A DNA stretch of 64,000 nt from Nocardia concava NBRC 100430 (GCF_000308815.1 NZ_BAFX01000075.1:285941-349940), one strand, 5' to 3'. Shown: positions 33,053 through 42,311, numbered from the stretch's first letter. The notes: generated from the sequence alone by a model not told the origin. Translations and numbers: made by a program.

Positions 33053-34144
33053 TCAGGCGCGGGTTTTGTGTTCTGCGCCTACGGCTTCGGAGAGGCTGGT
33101 GTACCCGTGGGCGCGGAGTTTCTCGGCGAGGCCGCGGTGGATGTGTTTGGCCCACAACGGGCCGCCGTAGATGAAGCCGGTGTAGCCCTGGAGCAGCGAC
33201 GCCCCGGCGAGGATGCGCTCCCAGGCCTGGTCGGCGGTTTCGATACCACCGACAGAGATCAGTACGAGTTTGTCGCCTACTCGGGCATAGAGGCGGCGCA
33301 GGACCTCGAGCGAGCGGTCGGCGACGGGTGGGCCGGAGAGGCCTCCTGCGCCAATGGGTTCCACCTCGGCGGACGGGGTGTTGAGGCCGTCGCGGCGGAT
33401 TGTGGTGTTGGTGGCGACGATGCCCGCCAGGCCGAGTTCTACGGCGAGGTCGGCTACCGCGTCGATGTCGTCGTCGGAGAGGTCGGGGGCGATTTTGACC
33501 AGGACGGGGATGGAGACTTCGGCGAGGACGGCTTGCAGGATGGGGCGCAGGGATTCGACGGCTTGCAGGTCGCGCAGGCCGGGGGTGTTGGGGGAGGAGA
33601 CGTTGACGACCATGAAGTCGGCCAGGGGGCCGAGCAGTTTCGCGCTGATGGCGTAGTCGGCGGCGGCGTCTTCGGGTTCGACGACCTTGGTTTTGCCGAT
33701 GTTGGCGCCGATGGGGACGCCGCCGGGCAGGCGGTGGGCGAGGTGTTCGGCGGCCGCGGCGGCGCCGAAGTTGTTGAATCCCATGCGGTTGATGAGCGCG
33801 CGGTCCGCGGGCAGGCGGAACAGCCGGGGGGCGGGGTTGCCGGGCTGGGCCGCCGCGGTGACGGTGCCGATTTCGGCGTAGCCGAAGCCGAGGGGTCCCC
33901 AGGCGTCGACGCCGTCGGCGTTCTTGTCGAAGCCGGCGGCCAGACCCAGGGGCGCGGGGAAGTCCACGCCGAACACGCGGGTGCGCAGGATCGGGTCGTC
34001 GGCGACGAGCAACGCGGTGGTGAGCTTGCGGCCGGGGGCGAACCGGGTCGCGAGCTGCATGGCGGCGAAGGCCAGATGGTGGACGCGTTCCGGCGCGAGC
34101 AGGAACATCACCTTCAGCAACACGGCGTACAGGCGCTCATACAT
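33053..34144 (-). CDS. pyrD: Dihydroorotate dehydrogenase (quinone)
   Basis: A 363-residue class 2 dihydroorotate dehydrogenase. It oxidises dihydroorotate to orotate in pyrimidine synthesis and passes electrons to quinone at the membrane. The N-terminal helices (MYERLYAVLLKVMFLLAPERVHHLAF) form the membrane-contacting quinone tunnel of class 2 enzymes. FMN and active-site segments include FPAPLGLAAGFDKNADGV, NRMGFNNFGA, VVNVSSPNTPGLRDLQ (catalytic Ser) and LISVGGIETADQAWERI. Gene order with DUF5703 and lppL matches the M. tuberculosis Rv2137c-Rv2139 neighbourhood. It marks the return to conserved sequence after the accessory block. Confidence 0.96.
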   Translation of the reverse strand: MYERLYAVLLKVMFLLAPERVHHLAFAAMQLATRFAPGRKLTTALLVADDPILRTRVFGVDFPAPLGLAAGFDKNADGVDAWGPLGFGYAEIGTVTAAAQPGNPAPRLFRLPADRALINRMGFNNFGAAAAAEHLAHRLPGGVPIGANIGKTKVVEPEDAAADYAISAKLLGPLADFMVVNVSSPNTPGLRDLQAVESLRPILQAVLAEVSIPVLVKIAPDLSDDDIDAVADLAVELGLAGIVATNTTIRRDGLNTPSAEVEPIGAGGLSGPPVADRSLEVLRRLYARVGDKLVLISVGGIETADQAWERILAGASLLQGYTGFIYGGPLWAKHIHRGLAEKLRAHGYTSLSEAVGAEHKTRA

Positions 34145-34150
34145 GGTGGG

Positions 34151-34417
34151 TTACATCACCGCCTCGGGTGTCGGGGATAGGAGGGCAGTCTTGCGGCGGC
34201 GCAATAACACCCGGCGCGAGCCGTCGGTGTAGGCGCGGACCCGGGAGAGCTCCCAGCCGCTGTATTCCGCGTGGATGGACAGGCGGAGGGCGGCGGTGAC
34301 CCTGCTGACGCCGGGAGGCAGCCGCAGGGGCACGTATTCCCATTCGTCGCTGGATTCCTCCCAGCCTTCCGGTAATGTGCGCGATTGGTGCGCCGATCGT
34401 GAGGCCCGAGCCATCAC
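34151..34417 (-). CDS. DUF5703-family protein (Rv2137c-like)
   Basis: A small (about 88-residue) protein with WEYVPLRLPPGVSRVTAALR and LSIHAEYSGWELSRVRAYTDG, then SRRVLLRRR, the DUF5703 signature. It is probably a single beta-rich cytoplasmic domain of unknown role. Its GTG/ATG start overlaps the TGA of the lipoprotein gene (34414-34417), and it ends six bases before the pyrD start, so all three are likely cotranscribed. Confidence 0.88.
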   Translation of the reverse strand: MMARASRSAHQSRTLPEGWEESSDEWEYVPLRLPPGVSRVTAALRLSIHAEYSGWELSRVRAYTDGSRRVLLRRRKTALLSPTPEAVM

Positions 34418-35418
34418 TGCCCTCTCTTCCGCTGGTCCGCGCCGATCCGTTGCAGACCGTCGCCGGTCGCGGATCCCACGAACATGTCACCGGTGCGGTC
34501 GTCGATGGTCACCGCGTTGGGCTGGCGCACCGTCGGGTAGCGCCCCACCTCTACCGGTATACCCGTCGACAGGTCGTAGCCGACGACTTGGTTGCTGCCT
34601 GTCAGCGTCACCCACACGGTCTCGGACCGCTGATCGTAGGCGAGTGCGTAGGGAGCAGAGCCTACCGGGAAACGCTGGTGCAGCACCAAGGGATCGGCGG
34701 TGTAGACCAGCAGTTCGCCCCCGGCGGTGTCGGTGACGAGGCGGCGGCCGAAGTGGTCGCCGATCATGTTCGTGGCCCCGTCGCCCGCGCGCAGGGACAG
34801 TCCGAGCTTGCTGTCGCCGTCGAGTTCGACGATGGCGGTCTGGCGGCGGTCGAGCACGACCACCGCGCCGTCGCGGGCGTCGATGGCGTCGGCGGCAGAC
34901 AGGCCCGAAATGCTGTGGCGCACAGTGCCGTCGGCGTCGAGCAGCAGCACCTTGCCGCCGGCCAGGCCCGCGACCAGGCCCCCGTCGGGGCGCAGCGCGA
35001 CCGCGCGCACATCACCGTCGACGGCGACCTCGCTGAGCGCGGCGGTGGCGGCGTCGACACGCAGGATCTTGCCGGGCACCGCGACCAGGATCTCCCCGGG
35101 CTTGCCGAGGGCGAGCGCGGCGGCCTTGCCGGGCAAGGTGATCGGGCGGGTGACACCGCCCGTGATGAGCTGCAGCGTGGTCCCGGAATCCACCACCGCG
35201 GCCAGCACCCCGGTGGCCGGTTCGTCGAGTAGCAGCGAGATCGGCGCGCTCGGGCTGACCACCCCGGCGGGTGCGGCCGCAGCGGCGGGCGCGAGGGCGG
35301 GGGTGGCGGGTTCGCGAGTGGGGTTGTCGGCGTTGCTCTCCTGTGAGGAGCACCCCGCCAGCAGGGTCACCACGGTCACACCCGCGAGGGCTGAACCGAT
35401 CCAGCCGCGACGGCGCAT
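34414..35418 (-). CDS. LppL-like lipoprotein with beta-propeller fold
   Basis: A 334-residue exported lipoprotein. The signal peptide MRRRGWIGSALAGVTVVTLLAGC ends in the lipobox LAGC (Cys23). The rest is made of repeats with D(A/G)..G.V..L and PNAVTIDDRTGDMFVG-type blades, like NHL/YncE beta-propellers. Position next to pyrD and the DUF5703 gene identifies it with M. tuberculosis Rv2138 (LppL). It acts outside the membrane; ligand unknown. It is first in the three-gene unit leading to pyrD. Confidence 0.88.
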   Translation of the reverse strand: MRRRGWIGSALAGVTVVTLLAGCSSQESNADNPTREPATPALAPAAAAAPAGVVSPSAPISLLLDEPATGVLAAVVDSGTTLQLITGGVTRPITLPGKAAALALGKPGEILVAVPGKILRVDAATAALSEVAVDGDVRAVALRPDGGLVAGLAGGKVLLLDADGTVRHSISGLSAADAIDARDGAVVVLDRRQTAIVELDGDSKLGLSLRAGDGATNMIGDHFGRRLVTDTAGGELLVYTADPLVLHQRFPVGSAPYALAYDQRSETVWVTLTGSNQVVGYDLSTGIPVEVGRYPTVRQPNAVTIDDRTGDMFVGSATGDGLQRIGADQRKRGQ

Positions 35419-35643
35419 GCAGCGAACTCCTTACTGACCGAACTGACCGACGAAATCATGCGTGCTTCCCTATCTGACCATGGTGCGCCACGACGCCGAG
35501 CAAGCGGGGGTCTTCGTGGCGGCGCGCCGTGATCGTGATCGTCGCATCGACTGCCGATTTGCATGATGTGACATGGGGTTTCGGTGGCGTTGTCGGCGAC
35601 GGCGGTTACCGTGGAAGGCAAAACAGGGCTGTAACAGGGAGAT

Positions 35644-36003
35644 GTGTTGGTAGCCGAGCACCCGCCGGGGTTCACCGTCGAGGACGTGACCGTGGGTCGT
35701 TACGCGCACGGGTTCGGGGTCACCGCGGACGGGCGCTCGTTCGCGTTCCGGACCCACCGCGCGACCTTGACCCTCGAGATCTATCGGGCCGATCTCGAGA
35801 CCGCCGTGCCCGGCCCCGAGGATGTGGAGGCGGTGGCGCTGGCTCCGGTCACCGATATCGATCTCGATGACGAGCGCTCCGTGGTGGCGCTGGTGCGGGA
35901 TCTGATTCCGCAGGCCGGCCCGGTGGCCGCGGCGCAGCCGCGGGAGGCGACGACGGTGCGGGCGCTGCTGGGCCGGTTGGGTGCGGTCATCGACGGCATG
36001 TGA
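35644..36003 (+). CDS. Conserved actinobacterial protein of unknown function
   Basis: A 119-residue soluble protein (HPPGFTVEDVTVGRYAHGFGV, FRTHRATLTLEIYRADL) with a beta-rich front half, then an acidic segment and a helix VVALVRDLIP. No family is recognised. Start is uncertain: GTG 35644 is very close to AGGGAG, and TTG 35647 has better spacing. It is divergent from the lppL operon and precedes the MTB12-like lipoprotein gene by about 100 bases. Confidence 0.6.
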   Translation: MLVAEHPPGFTVEDVTVGRYAHGFGVTADGRSFAFRTHRATLTLEIYRADLETAVPGPEDVEAVALAPVTDIDLDDERSVVALVRDLIPQAGPVAAAQPREATTVRALLGRLGAVIDGM

Positions 36004-36102
36004 ACCCGGGTACCCATCCGGGGTGTCTGTGACACAGGAATCACTGTCGCGCGCACGCCATGACAAACTAACGGCACACAACCGCAGTTCGAGCTGACGA
36101 GG

Positions 36103-36636
36103 ATGTTGATGCGACTTCGACGACCGGTGACCGCCGCCCTCCTGTTGACCGTGTTCGGCGCGTCGCTCGCCGGGTGCGGCGGGAGCGATGACGAGTCCAA
36201 GGTGGCCCAGGCGCGCTCCTCGGCGTACGCGGCATTGAGTTCGTCCTCGGCGGCGCAGACCACTGCGAACAAGCCCGCGATTCCCACCGCGACGCAACTG
36301 GATCAGCAGATCAAGTCGGCGCTGGACCCGAATCTGCCCGACGCCGAGCGCACCGCGCTGATCGAGGACGGCGAGGCGTTCAAGGACGCGATTCCGGACA
36401 TGTACAAGGCGCTGGCGGACAATCCGCGCGCGGTGTACGGGGTCAAGGATCCGGTGTTCGACAACCATGACGGCACCCTGACCGCGACCTTGAGCCTGGA
36501 CAAGGACGGGTCCGGCAGCAATGTGCGCACCACGGTGGTGCATTTCGTGTACAAGGACGGGCGCTGGAAGATCTCGCGCACCGACCTGTGCGGCATCCTG
36601 CGCTCGGCCGATTACAAGACCGCGGCCTGCGGCTGA
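36103..36636 (+). CDS. MTB12-like lipoprotein
   Basis: A 177-residue secreted lipoprotein. Signal peptide MLMRLRRPVTAALLLTVFGASLAGC with lipobox LAGC (Cys25). After a Ser/Ala-rich linker, the C-terminal 100 residues match the low-molecular-weight antigen MTB12 domain: PTATQLDQQIKSALDPN, ERTALIEDGEAF, DGTLTATLSLDKDG and KDGRWKISRTDLCGIL. Its stop overlaps the ATG of the MmpL gene (TGATG), so the two are translationally coupled. It may be a periplasmic partner of that transporter, a role inferred only from coupling. Confidence 0.82.
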   Translation: MLMRLRRPVTAALLLTVFGASLAGCGGSDDESKVAQARSSAYAALSSSSAAQTTANKPAIPTATQLDQQIKSALDPNLPDAERTALIEDGEAFKDAIPDMYKALADNPRAVYGVKDPVFDNHDGTLTATLSLDKDGSGSNVRTTVVHFVYKDGRWKISRTDLCGILRSADYKTAACG

Positions 36637-38738
36637 TGCTCGAGGCCGGATCCCTGCGGTGGGGACGTGCGATCCACCGCTTCCGGTGGCTGGTGTTCGC
36701 GGTCTTCGGGCTGGTGGTGCTGATTTCCGGGTTCTACGGGCGCGATCTGGGTGATCATCTGACCCAGGAGGGCTGGTTCGACGAATCCAGTCAGTCGGTG
36801 GCGGCGTCGAAGCTGGCCGATTCGACGTTTGGGCGCGACACCGACGCGGATCTGATCGCGATCTACACCGCCCCGCCCGGGCTGACCGTCGACGATGAAC
36901 CGGTGCGCAGTGCGGTGGCCGCGGAGTTGACGCGCCTGCGCACCGAGCATCCGGACCGGATCCTCAAGATCGACTCGTATTTCGATGGCGCGCTGATGGG
37001 TCAGTTCGCCGACGCCTCGCGCACGCACGCCTTCGCCAGTATCGGGTTGCGCGGGGACGGCGGCACCGCGACGGTCGAGAACTATCTGGCCATCAAGGAC
37101 GAATTCGGTGCCGGGCCAACAGGTTCGGGCCCCGGTGGCACGACGGTGCAGCTGGCGGGGATGCAGCCGGTGGTGGAGGGCATCAACACCGGCATGCAGG
37201 ACGATATTCACCGCGCGGAGCTGATCGCGCTGCCGCTGGTGGCGATCCTGCTGTATTTCGTGTTCGGCGGGGTGATCGGGGCGCTGCTGCCGGTGCTCAT
37301 CGGCGGGATGACGATCCTGGGCAGCCAGGGCATCATGCGGCTGCTCACCAATCACATCCAGGTCAACGTGTTCGCCTCGGCCGTGGTGACTTTGGTGAGC
37401 CTGGGCCTGGCCATCGACTACGGGCTCTTCGCGGTGACCCGGTTCCGGGAGGAGCTGGCGGCGGGGCGCAGCGTGGAGGAGGCGACCGCGCGGACGGTGG
37501 CCACGGCCGGGCGCACGGTGTTGTTCTCGGCGGCGATCATCGCGGTGAGCCTGGGCGCGTTGTTCATCTACCCCAACGGGGTGCTGCGCTCGGTGCCCCT
37601 CGGCGGGATCTCCTCGGTACTGCTGGCGGCGGTGCTGTCGGTGACCGCGCTACCCGCGGTGCTGTCGATCGTGGGACGCCGCATCGATCTGTGGGGTTGG
37701 CATCGGCTGGCGAGTATCCGTACCGCCGAGCAGATCGATGCCGGATTCTTCTCGCGGCTGGCGGTTTTCGCGATGCGCCGCCCGTGGCTGGTGATCGTGC
37801 CGGTGGTGTTGATGCTGTTGGCGTTGATCCTGCCGTTCCGTCACATCGAGTTCGGTGGCCTGTCGGAACGCTATCTGGCCGCGGGTAATCCGGCGCGGGT
37901 GGCGCAGCAGGACTTCGACCGCCTGTTCCCGCACTTCCGCACCGAACCGCTGAAACTGGTGGTGGTGGGCGCGAATCCACAGCAGCTCTCCGATCTCCGC
38001 TACGAGGCCAATCAGGCGGTCGCGCCGCTGATGACGGGCCCGTTCGATCCGGCCGCCCCCACCAAGGATCAGGTGACGGTGCTGGCCAGCGGGCTGGCCG
38101 ACAAACGCGACGCCGACACCGTGATCGCGGCGCTGCGCGCGATCCCGCCCCCGGACGGTGTGGTGGTGATGGTGGCCGGAGTGCCCGCGCTGGAACGCGA
38201 TTCGATCCAGGGCCTGATCAAGGGGCTGCCGCTGCTGGGTGCGATTCTGGTGGCGGCGGCGATCGCGTTGATGTACGCGGCGTTCCGGTCGCTGGTGCTG
38301 GCGGTCAAGGCGGTGGTGATGAGCGCGCTGTCCATGGGCGCGACGCTGGGTGTGCTGACCTGGATCTTCGTGGAGGGTCACGGGGCGGGCCTGTTCGATT
38401 TCACGCCGGGCCCGTTGATGTTCGCGGTGCTGGTGCTGATCGTGACGGTGTTGTTCGGGCTGTCCACCGACTACGAGGTGTTTTTGCAGTCGCGCATGGC
38501 CGAGGCTCGCGCGGCGGGCGCGGATGCGCCCGAGGCGATCCGCTACGGCATCGCCCACACCGGTGGCGTGATCACCTCGGCGGCGGCGATCCTGATCGTG
38601 GTGACGGGTGCGTTCGGGTTCTCGGATCTGGTGCTGATGAAATACATTGCCTACGGCATGATCGCGGCCTTGGTGTTGGACGCCACCGTGATTCGCATGC
38701 TGTTGACTCCGGCGGTGTTGAAGTTGGTGTGGCGATGA
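36636..38738 (+). CDS. MmpL-family RND transporter
   Basis: A 700-residue RND-superfamily exporter of mycobacterial-membrane-protein-large type. It has one N-terminal helix, an extracytoplasmic porter domain (residues about 40-180), five helices, a second porter domain (about 410-530) and five more helices. The proton-relay Asp-Tyr pairs are visible in GLAIDYGLF and GLSTDYEVF. There is no large C-terminal cytoplasmic domain, so it resembles the shorter MmpL11/13-like members. Substrate is likely a lipid or heme-like molecule. It overlaps both neighbours by a few bases, forming a three-gene operon. Confidence 0.9.
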   Translation: MLEAGSLRWGRAIHRFRWLVFAVFGLVVLISGFYGRDLGDHLTQEGWFDESSQSVAASKLADSTFGRDTDADLIAIYTAPPGLTVDDEPVRSAVAAELTRLRTEHPDRILKIDSYFDGALMGQFADASRTHAFASIGLRGDGGTATVENYLAIKDEFGAGPTGSGPGGTTVQLAGMQPVVEGINTGMQDDIHRAELIALPLVAILLYFVFGGVIGALLPVLIGGMTILGSQGIMRLLTNHIQVNVFASAVVTLVSLGLAIDYGLFAVTRFREELAAGRSVEEATARTVATAGRTVLFSAAIIAVSLGALFIYPNGVLRSVPLGGISSVLLAAVLSVTALPAVLSIVGRRIDLWGWHRLASIRTAEQIDAGFFSRLAVFAMRRPWLVIVPVVLMLLALILPFRHIEFGGLSERYLAAGNPARVAQQDFDRLFPHFRTEPLKLVVVGANPQQLSDLRYEANQAVAPLMTGPFDPAAPTKDQVTVLASGLADKRDADTVIAALRAIPPPDGVVVMVAGVPALERDSIQGLIKGLPLLGAILVAAAIALMYAAFRSLVLAVKAVVMSALSMGATLGVLTWIFVEGHGAGLFDFTPGPLMFAVLVLIVTVLFGLSTDYEVFLQSRMAEARAAGADAPEAIRYGIAHTGGVITSAAAILIVVTGAFGFSDLVLMKYIAYGMIAALVLDATVIRMLLTPAVLKLVWR

Positions 38739-39085
38739 GCGTGCTCAAGGGCGCGAACCTGGCGTTGATGTTCTTCCTGGAGCTGGCGGTGCTGGGCGCG
38801 GCCGCCTGGTGGGGCGCCACCGTGTCCGCGCCGGTGGCGGTGCGGGTGCTCGCGGCGATCGCGGCACCGGCGGTGTTCATCGTGGTGTGGGCGCTGTTCG
38901 GGGCGGCCAAGGACGCCAAGTTCGCGCAAACCGGGTGGCGGCGGGTGCTTTTGGAGGTGCTCTGGTTCGGGGCCGCGGCGATCCTGCTCGGTGTCGCGGG
39001 GACACCGGTCGCGGGGATCGCGCTGTTCGCGGTGTGGTTCGCCAACGGGGCGCTGCGGCTGGTGTGGGGCCAGCAGAAACTGTAA
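38735..39085 (+). CDS. DUF2568 (YrdB-like) membrane protein
   Basis: A 116-residue protein with four hydrophobic segments (LALMFFLELAVLGAAAWWGA, VLAAIAAPAVFIVVWALFGA, LEVLWFGAAAILLGV and GIALFAVWFANGALRLVWG). FGAAKDAKF between helices 2 and 3 is typical of DUF2568. The ATG overlaps the MmpL stop as ATGA. Function is unknown; cotranslation suggests it assists the MmpL protein. A hairpin terminator follows. Confidence 0.85.
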   Translation: MSVLKGANLALMFFLELAVLGAAAWWGATVSAPVAVRVLAAIAAPAVFIVVWALFGAAKDAKFAQTGWRRVLLEVLWFGAAAILLGVAGTPVAGIALFAVWFANGALRLVWGQQKL

Positions 39086-39111
39086 CCGCACCACCCGCAA
39101 CCCTTTACGCG

Positions 39112-39132
39112 GCCACGCACCAGGTGCGTGGC
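39112..39132. terminator. Bidirectional hairpin terminator
   Basis: GCCACGCACC (39112-39121) and GGTGCGTGGC (39123-39132) pair perfectly around one A. It lies between the convergent DUF2568 and hmuV genes. Confidence 0.82.
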
Positions 39133-39146
39133 TGCGCTGAGGTCTG

Positions 39147-39989
39147 TCAGCCGCGCACCGGCAGCACCAACTGCGCCCCCGTCACCGGGTGATCGAACAC
39201 ATCGACCGGATGCTGATAGACGCGGGTGAGCAGCTCCGGGGTGAGGATTTCGCGCGGGGGTCCGTCGGCGGCGATGCGCCCGTTCTCGAGCACGGCGACG
39301 CGGTCGGCGTAGGCGGCGGCCACCCCGAGGTCGTGCAGCACCACCACGACCGCGGCGCCCTTGGTGGCGCGTTCGCGGGCCAGGCGCAGCACCTGCTCCT
39401 GATGCCCGAGATCGAGGGCGGCGGTGGGTTCGTCGAGCAGCAGCGTCGCGGTGTCCTGGGCCAGCACGCGCGCCAGCGCGACGCGGGCACGTTCACCGCC
39501 CGACAGCGCCGGGAAAGGGCGGGCGGCGAAGCGTTGCACGTCGGTGGCGGCCATGGCGGCGGCGATCGCGGTGTCGTCCTCGTCCTGGCGCGGCGTGCGC
39601 GCCCACGGGGAGCGGCCCATGGCCACGACCTCGCGGGCGCTGAACGGAAATCCGACGGTGTGCGACTGCGGCAGCACCGCGCGCCGGCGCGCCATGTCCA
39701 GGTGCGTCCAGTGGGTCAGCGCGTGCCCGTCGAGATCGACACTGCCGCCGGACAATTCGAGTTCCCCGGCCAGGGCGGCCAGCAGCGTGGATTTACCCGC
39801 CCCGTTGGGCCCGACCAACGCCACGATCTGTCCGGCGATGACGGGGAAATCGACGCCGTCGAGGACGGTGCGTTCCCCGCGTTTGGCGCTCACCCCGCGC
39901 GCGTGCAGGGTGACCGCCCCGGGTTCGGGCGGTTCGGGCAGCTGTGTCGAGCGCCCGAAAACCGTGGCCAGTGACCGCAATCGGCTCAT
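39147..39989 (-). CDS. hmuV: Heme ABC transporter ATP-binding protein
   Basis: A 280-residue ABC ATPase powering heme import. Walker A is GPNGAGKSTLLAALAG, the Q-loop lies in AVLPQSHTVGFPFSARE, the signature is LSGGERARVALARVLAQ, Walker B is ATLLLDEPTAALD and the H-loop is VVVVLHDLGVAAAYAD. Sequence and order with a FecCD-type permease and a hemin-binding lipoprotein identify HmuV. The first 30 residues are an extra N-terminal stretch. Its start overlaps the hmuU stop by four bases. Iron regulation is expected from the box upstream of hmuT. Confidence 0.93.
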   Translation of the reverse strand: MSRLRSLATVFGRSTQLPEPPEPGAVTLHARGVSAKRGERTVLDGVDFPVIAGQIVALVGPNGAGKSTLLAALAGELELSGGSVDLDGHALTHWTHLDMARRRAVLPQSHTVGFPFSAREVVAMGRSPWARTPRQDEDDTAIAAAMAATDVQRFAARPFPALSGGERARVALARVLAQDTATLLLDEPTAALDLGHQEQVLRLARERATKGAAVVVVLHDLGVAAAYADRVAVLENGRIAADGPPREILTPELLTRVYQHPVDVFDHPVTGAQLVLPVRG

Positions 39990-41272
39990 GCCCAGCCTCC
40001 CGCGCGCGAGCGGGTGCGGCGCAGCAGCCAGAAGAAGAACGGCCCGCCGACCAGTGAGGTGATCATGCCCAGGGGCAGGTCCGCGTTGTGCACCAGGGCA
40101 CGCGCACCGATATCGGCGGCGACGAGGACCGCGGCGCCGAGGATGGCCGAGAGCGGGATGAGTACGCGGTGGCCGGGGCCGACGAGCATGCGCACCAGAT
40201 GCGGCACGATCAATCCGACGAACAAGATGATGCCGGTGAACGCGACACCGGCGGTGGCCAGCACGGCGACGACCACGATGATGTTGCGCCGCAACCGTTC
40301 CACGTCCACCCCCAGATGCCGGGCCGCGGATTCACCGAGGGCGAGCAGGTCCAGGCGCGGCGCCATCCACAGCGCGGCCGCGATGCCCGCCAGCGTGAGC
40401 GGCCACACCACGTTGACCGCCTGCCAGGTGGCGCCGTTGAGCGAGCCCATCTGCCAGAACACCAGCTGATCGCGCGCCGCCGGGGACGCCTTGAACAGCA
40501 GGAACGAGATCAGGCCGCCGGCGAAGGCGTTGATGGCGACACCGGTGAGGATCAAGGTCACCACTTCGGTGCGCCCACCCGAGCGCGACAGCAGATACAC
40601 CAGCGCGGTGGTCCCCAGCCCGGCGACGAACGCGCCCGCGGCTACCGACCAGGCCGCCGCGAACGCGCCGCCGATCACGATGACCGTGCCCGCCCCGACC
40701 GCCGCTCCCGCCGACACACCGATCACACCGGGTTCGGCGAGCGGGTTGGCGAACACGCCCTGCAGCAGCGCGCCGGCGGTGGCCAGGGCCGCACCGACGA
40801 GCACCGCGAGCACGACGCGCGGGAACCGCACTTCCCACAGGGTCACGTACCCGGCGGGGTGATGCGGCAGCGGCCCCCAGTCGATCCCGATCTTGTGAAA
40901 GAAGCTGCCCGCGACCTCGGCGGGACTGGTCGGCACCTGCCCGATCCCCGCGGAGATCAGCGCCAGCACCACCAGCCCGGCCAGTGCCGCGGCAAAGATC
41001 AGAATGAGACGCGAGCGACCGTGCCGACCGGTCGGCTCAGGGTCGACACTGGCCGGGAACCGCTGTGCGGCAATCGCTTCCACGTCGGCGCTGTCGACCT
41101 CGGAGATCTGCTCGGTCGCCGCATGCGTGCTGTCGGCGACGGGAGAGTTCGCCGGGGCGGCCGAGGACGTGTCCGTGATCGCGCCTGTGGCCGGGCTGTC
41201 GCCGGCGTCGGCGGATGCGCTCGCGGCGGGTCCGGTGGCCGGGTCCGGTTGCGGGCGTAGCGGATCGGTCAT
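39986..41272 (-). CDS. hmuU: Heme ABC transporter permease
   Basis: A 428-residue FecCD/BtuC-family permease. From residue about 90 there are about ten helices with RFPRVVLAVLVGAALATAGALLQGVFANPLAEPGVIGVSAG, GGLISFLLFK and GIILFVGLIVPHLVRMLVGPGH (the coupling region). The first 85 residues are an unusual polar, Pro/Ser/Ala/Thr/Asp-rich cytoplasmic extension (GPAASASADAGDSPATG...) without similarity to typical HmuU. The start ATG 41272 overlaps the hmuT stop by four bases. It forms the membrane channel for heme with HmuV. Confidence 0.93.
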   Translation of the reverse strand: MTDPLRPQPDPATGPAASASADAGDSPATGAITDTSSAAPANSPVADSTHAATEQISEVDSADVEAIAAQRFPASVDPEPTGRHGRSRLILIFAAALAGLVVLALISAGIGQVPTSPAEVAGSFFHKIGIDWGPLPHHPAGYVTLWEVRFPRVVLAVLVGAALATAGALLQGVFANPLAEPGVIGVSAGAAVGAGTVIVIGGAFAAAWSVAAGAFVAGLGTTALVYLLSRSGGRTEVVTLILTGVAINAFAGGLISFLLFKASPAARDQLVFWQMGSLNGATWQAVNVVWPLTLAGIAAALWMAPRLDLLALGESAARHLGVDVERLRRNIIVVVAVLATAGVAFTGIILFVGLIVPHLVRMLVGPGHRVLIPLSAILGAAVLVAADIGARALVHNADLPLGMITSLVGGPFFFWLLRRTRSRAGGWA

Positions 41273-42294
41273 GCGTTGGTGGTGCCGTAGACGGCCTTGA
41301 CCAGGGCGGACAGGACGCGGCCGGTGTTGGGGCCGAAGGACAGCAGCACGGCGTCGGACATGTCGACGACGCGACGGTTCTTGCCGGCGGGGGTTTGGGC
41401 GACGCCGGGGACCTTCTCGAGGCCGTCGACGCCGCCGACGGAGGCCAGGCCGTCGCTCATGACCAGCAGCACGTCGGGGGCGGCGGCGATCATCGCTTCG
41501 CTGGTGATGGGCAGGAAGTCCTGGGTGACACCCGACGCGGTGGCCGCGTCGATGCCGCCGATGGCCGCGATCAGCGATTCGGCGCCGGAGCCGGGTCCGA
41601 AGATCATGGTGATGGCGGTGGAGCGCAGGTACAGGAACGCGATCTTGGGTTTGGAATCCTGGTGCGGCACCGAGGCGGTGGCGGCGGCGATCTCGTCGCT
41701 GGTGCGTTTGGCCAGCGTCTTGCCCGCGTCGGAGACGCCGAGGGCGTCGGCGACGGCCTGGATCTGGGGTATCACCCCGTCGAGGGTGCGCTGGGAGTCG
41801 AAGTAGACCACGGTGATGCCCAGCGCCTTGAGCTGGTCGCGCAGGGCGGGGGTGACGGCGGTGGTGTCGGTGAGGAACACCGTGGGCCGCAGTGCCGCAA
41901 CCGATTCCACGCTCAGGGTGCCGCTGCCGGAGGACACGGTCGGCAGGTCTTGGACGGCGGGGAAGGCCGCGGAGTTGGAGCGGCCCACCAGTTTCGAGCG
42001 CAGGCCCAGGGCGACGACGGTTTGGGCGAGGGTGCCGTAGCGGTCGGCGGCGATGATGCGGCTGGTGTCGGTGACGGTGACCTCGCTGCCGTCGAAGGAT
42101 TTCACCGTCGCGGGCAGCACCGGGGTGGGTTCGGGGCTGAGCGCGACGGGGTCGAGGTCGCCGACGCTGGCGGTGACCGGGCCCTTCTGCCCGCCGGTGG
42201 CGCTCGTGCCGCTGCCGCAGGCGGTGGCGCCCGCGACGAGACCGATTCCCAGCAGCATGATCAGCAGCGTGCGGATGGCCGGGCGGGCATTCAC
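41269..42294 (-). CDS. hmuT: Hemin-binding lipoprotein
   Basis: A 341-residue substrate-binding lipoprotein. From GTG 42294 the signal peptide MNARPAIRTLLIMLLGIGLV leads to the lipobox-like ATAC (Cys26). The helical-backbone binding fold follows (RIIAADRYGTLAQTVVALGL, SVESVAALRPTVFLTD, AAAPDVLLVMSDGLASVGG). It captures heme at the cell surface for HmuUV. The GTG has GAGG six bases upstream. The longer frame from 42330 is rejected because its first codons lie inside the predicted iron box. Confidence 0.9.
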   Translation of the reverse strand: MNARPAIRTLLIMLLGIGLVAGATACGSGTSATGGQKGPVTASVGDLDPVALSPEPTPVLPATVKSFDGSEVTVTDTSRIIAADRYGTLAQTVVALGLRSKLVGRSNSAAFPAVQDLPTVSSGSGTLSVESVAALRPTVFLTDTTAVTPALRDQLKALGITVVYFDSQRTLDGVIPQIQAVADALGVSDAGKTLAKRTSDEIAAATASVPHQDSKPKIAFLYLRSTAITMIFGPGSGAESLIAAIGGIDAATASGVTQDFLPITSEAMIAAAPDVLLVMSDGLASVGGVDGLEKVPGVAQTPAGKNRRVVDMSDAVLLSFGPNTGRVLSALVKAVYGTTNA

Positions 42295-42311
42295 GAGACA
42301 CCTCATGCCGG

